Part shown: one piece after another, positions 21,171-24,106 of the stretch | Numbering within the stretch: position 1 is the first letter of the stretch | Layout: each line of letters opens with the position of its first letter | Assembly (NCBI GenBank): GCA_022578965.1 | Contig: MU400907.1 | Coordinates: forward strand, 1 to 24,106 | DNA length: 24,106 bases | Reading direction: 5' to 3' | DNA from: Xylaria sp. FL1777 | Lineage: Eukaryota > Ascomycota > Sordariomycetes > Xylariales > Xylariaceae | Translations under genes and position numbers: made by a program | The notes under the pieces: generated by a model | What the model was told of the DNA's origin: nothing | Database searches by the model: none | Seen by the model: only the letters and a program-made list of their open reading frames with translations

Positions 21171-21935
21171 TAATTATACTATTTAACATAAAAAAAAAAG
21201 TTATTAGTTATAATATTAATATTTTAATATTAGCAGTATTAAATAAAAAGTAAAAAAATTACTATTTATATAAATTATAAGTTTTTTATAATAATAAAAA
21301 CAAAAATAAAATAACTAGCAAAAATAATACGTTTTTTAAACGCTATTAAATATTTTAAAGTAAAAATTATATATAAAACAAGCAAATTAAACGTTTTAAT
21401 AAACTAACTATTAAAACTACTAATTATATTAGTTTTTTTATTAATAAAAGCTAAAGTTAATATAAAATTATTACTAAAAGCTAAAATATAGCTAATAATA
21501 TTATTATAATACTTTAATATTATAAATTTATAAATTATTTTTAAGAATTTTTATTTTAAAACTAAATTATTATATAATATAAGTTTAAAATAAATAAAAC
21601 AGCACTTTATTAAAAAAAATAGCATGCTATTTAAACTAATTAATTATAAATAAGCTTTAAAAGATTTTTTATATTTAATTAATATAGCATTTTAAACTAT
21701 AGTGTTTTTAAAAGTGCTTAAAGTACTAAAATTGCTATAAAACATAAAAAATGCATATATTAACTTAAGATATATTATTATTAAAAGCTTAATTTAAAAG
21801 CTAAATAAGCATTTTTAACATTTAAAAGCTATATTTATTGCTTAGCAAATTATTATTAAATATAATTAATATTAATTAATAAAACTATTATTAAACAAAC
21901 TTTTAAATTTATAACTTATTATATGTTATAAAATT
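21170..21935 (+). other. AT-rich spacer with a decayed plus-strand reading
   Basis: 21170-21540 is extremely A+T-rich and I see nothing specific in it. From about 21560 to 21800 a plus reading with few stops appears (KQHFIKKNSMLFKLINYK, ALKDFLYLINIAF, KNAYINLRYIIIKSLI), probably the tail of F. No domain is recognised. Confidence 0.35.
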
Positions 21936-22025
21936 AGCACAAAGGTGGCTTTTAAAGCAGCTTAATGCTTTTATATATACTTTGCACCTTTTTTTTTGCT
22001 AGCTAAAGCTAAGGTTACGTAATAA
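21935..22025. other. GC-richer block inside the right arm of the inverted repeat
   Basis: The block contains GCACAAAGGTGGC (21937-21949), TTTGCACCTT (21981-21990) and AAGGTTACGTAA (22011-22022). AAAGGTG at 21941-21947 and its reverse complement CACCTTT at 21986-21992 form a small inverted repeat. It sits directly before the 26-bp array, the mirror position of the 4201-4305 island next to the left array, but I see no convincing sequence match between the two. Confidence 0.5.
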
Positions 22026-22032
22026 CTTATTT

Positions 22033-22136
22033 AGCTTACTAAGCTTATAGTAATTTAAAGCTTACTAAGCTTATAATAATTTAAAGCTTACTAGGCTTAT
22101 AGTAATTTAGTGCTTATTAAACTTGCAGTAATTTAA
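22033..22136. repeat. Four tandem 26-bp units, internally palindromic
   Basis: Units lie at 22033-22058, 22059-22084, 22085-22110 and 22111-22136. The core TTACTAAGCTTATAGTAA has TTACTA/TAGTAA arms around AGCTTA. Units 1-3 are nearly identical and unit 4 is more diverged. All but a few changes are transitions (A/G, C/T). The array sits just inside the right inverted-repeat arm. Confidence 0.9.
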
Positions 22137-22140
22137 GAAA

Positions 22141-24106
22141 AATTACTACTTTTTTTACTTTTTTTTTATTTATATAATTATGCATTTTTTATATTTAGTT
22201 ATTTGCTTAGTTCTAGTTTTTTAGCTATTAATTTTTTATAACTGCTAAGCATTAATATACTTATTATTTTTAATTCTTTAAAACTTTTATTAATATATAG
22301 TAATAAAAGTACTTTAAAAACTTCTTTAACGAACTACTGTTAAAAATTCTATTATTACTTGCAAATTAAAACTTTAAAAGCAAACCTGTTATATTAATAT
22401 ATAATAAGTCTGTTATACTTTAATAGCTTTTTAATTAATAAAACTTAATATATAAAAACAAATATTAGTATAAAAAGTTAAATAATAAATAATTTATAAA
22501 ATAAACTTTTAAAAGTATACTAAAAAAATATTTAAAAGATAAAAATGCTAAATAGCATTATATAAGTAAACTTTACTTAATAATTAATAAACTAGATTTA
22601 AGTTATATTATTAAAAACAAAAAGTTAAAAATTAAGTTTAAAGATTTTAAAAACTTTTAAAACTAGCAACGTATTAAAACAATAAACTTTAGTACTTTTA
22701 TTAGCTACTTTTATTAAAAAAAAAGCAGTAGTAAAAAAAAAAAAGTTAAATAGTAGTAATAAAAAAGAACTAATATTAATGCTAATGCTATAAAGCAAAC
22801 TAGTTATTTTAACTTAAAAAATAGCTTAAATACTAAGCGTTATAACTTTTAAACTAACATAAATATTAATTATAATAATTAAAGCAGTAATAATAACTGC
22901 TATTATAATAATAAGTTAAAGCTTTAAATAAATAATTATGTTATAACTAATATTAATATTATTATTAGTAAACTTAATGCTTACTTTTATTATTATTATA
23001 CTTAAAGTAATAATTTAAAATAAAAAACTTAACTTTTTATTATTATTACTGCTTTTATTATTAAGATTATTTATAATGTTAAAAATGCTAAACATTAAAG
23101 GTTTTAAATTTACTGCTTTAAAGCTTTATAATAAATTTATAAATATAAAAGCCTTTTTAATTTATGTTAAACTATATTTAAAATAACATTTTATTATTAT
23201 TATAAAAAAAAATTAAAAAGTAATAATTACTTTATAATTTTTGTTAAAAAAAGTACTAAAATAGTTTTAACTTATTTTAAAAAATTTCCTAAAAGCTAAT
23301 AAGTTAATTAACTTTAAACTAAAAACAAAAAAAAAATTTTAAAAATTATGTTAAGTTTAAAAATTAAATAAAAGCATTATTTAAAAATACTTAAAAAGCA
23401 AAACATGCAAAAAAAGCACTTTATTATTTAAAACAAACAAAAGTAGCAATAAATTATGCTATAAAATTTAAACAATTAGTAATAATTTTAAAATTGCTTA
23501 AGTTTGTACTATTTTATTTATTTTATAATAAACTTAAAACTTAAGTTTAAAATAAACTATATAAAATAAATAAACTAGCAAAAATTAATATATATATTAA
23601 TATAGCTATTATAATTAATTAATAATTATTTAATTAGTACTTTAAAACTAAAAAAACTAAAAAAAATAAAAAAAAGAATACTTAAAAAAGTATTAAATAA
23701 AGATTTAAGCAAATTAGTAAAGTTTAAAAATAATAACTTTAAAATATATTTAAAGTTAAATGTTATAATTATAAAAAAGAAAAACACTTTTAAAAATAAT
23801 GCTAATTTAAAAAAAAAAACGGAAAAAAAAGCTATAAAAAAGAAAAAAATTTTTAACTTAAAAAAAAAATACAAGTTATAAAAATCCAAAATAATAAAAA
23901 ACAATAAAGCAATTTAAAAAATACGTTTTTAAAGCAAAAATATAAAATTGCTGTTTTAAGTTAAAATAAAAATGCTATATTAAACAAATCTAAATGCTTT
24001 ATTTATATAAATTAAAATAAATAAGCATATAAATATTATTTAAAAGTTTTATAGTTATTAAAACAAATTATAAAAAAATATATTTGCTATATAAACAATT
24101 AAAGTT
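22141..24106. repeat. Right arm of long inverted repeat (pairs with 2096-4060)
   Basis: This is the reverse complement of the left arm along its full length. Landmarks: the pair AGCAGTTATAAAAAATTAAT near 3955 and its complement near 22235, and the pair TTTATATAGCAAATATATTT at 2107-2126 with its complement near 24081-24096. It is cut by the window end, so the true length is unknown. Differences are transitions only in the segment compared. Confidence 0.9.
22141..24106 (+). pseudogene. Element A 5' region, Gag-like, right copy (runs off right edge)
   Basis: On plus the best readable parts are LDLSYIIKNKKLKIKFKDFKNF at about 22590-22655 (stops excluded), KTINFSTFISYFY then KKSSSKKKKVK at about 22676-22750, a long Asn-rich run at about 22860-23050, and NYFIIFVKKSTKIVLTYFKKF at about 23225-23290. 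A basic Ser/Lys patch followed by Asn-rich sequence fits a Gag-type protein, and the left copy shows Gypsy RT farther in the same direction. No zinc knuckle or protease is seen. The minus frame at 23626-23904 is antisense to this and is treated as chance. Pol of this copy must lie beyond 24106. Confidence 0.45.

Noticed and set aside
23626..23904. Minus-strand 92-codon Phe-rich frame
   Set aside because: Antisense to the Lys-rich part of element A; a poly-Phe product is an artefact of A/T runs.
1..24106. Mitochondrial genome or naturally AT-rich protist genome
   Set aside because: No mitochondrial genes, tRNAs or rRNAs. Retrotransposon Pol domains carry stops at Trp/Gln sites and repeats differ only by transitions, which points to RIP-type mutation of nuclear repeats.

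Overview
This window looks like a block of dead retrotransposons from the nuclear genome of a filamentous ascomycete (Pezizomycotina is my inference). The base composition is extreme: a hand count of 10321-10620 gives about 19% G+C. No intact gene is visible. Several long stretches still read as retrotransposon Gag/Pol once in-frame stops are read as former Trp, Gln or Arg codons and Asn/Lys as former Asp/Glu. Stops at conserved Trp/Gln positions, loss of both catalytic Asp of reverse transcriptases, and transition-only differences between repeat copies are the expected result of repeat-induced point mutation (RIP). The open frames of 65-92 codons in the window are chance products of the A+T richness.

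Layout. (A, left copy) 1 to about 4060, minus strand: a Ty3/Gypsy element whose reverse transcriptase runs off the left edge. (A, right copy) about 22141-24106, plus strand: the same element in opposite orientation, leaving at the right edge. The two form a long inverted repeat around an 18-kb centre; about 1.97 kb of it is paired inside the window (2096-4060 with 22141-24106). Short tandem arrays lie at the inner end of each arm: three 38-bp units on the left and four 26-bp units on the right.

The centre holds: (B) a Ty1/Copia Pol on plus, about 4310-9050, with integrase, a 63-bp minisatellite in the linker, reverse transcriptase and RNase H, then a possible 3' LTR at 9060-9315; (C) a Ty3/Gypsy Pol on minus, about 12480-9330, cut off just before the integrase zinc-binding region; (D) a minus-strand Gag-like pseudogene, about 16620-14900, with an unidentified tail to about 13950, possibly the front part of C; (E) a second, different Ty3/Gypsy Pol on plus, about 16715-19235, cut off in RNase H; (F) an unidentified plus-strand degenerate coding region, about 19400-21850, that follows a GC-richer, TATA-containing block.

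Three short blocks (about 4201-4305, 19236-19345 and 21935-22025) keep far more G/C than their surroundings and lie at element junctions. I find no tRNA, rRNA, CRISPR array, host gene or telomeric repeat, and no convincing new biological system. The points of interest are mutational and structural: the mutation context, the inverted pair of elements, the palindromic tandem arrays and the spared islands.
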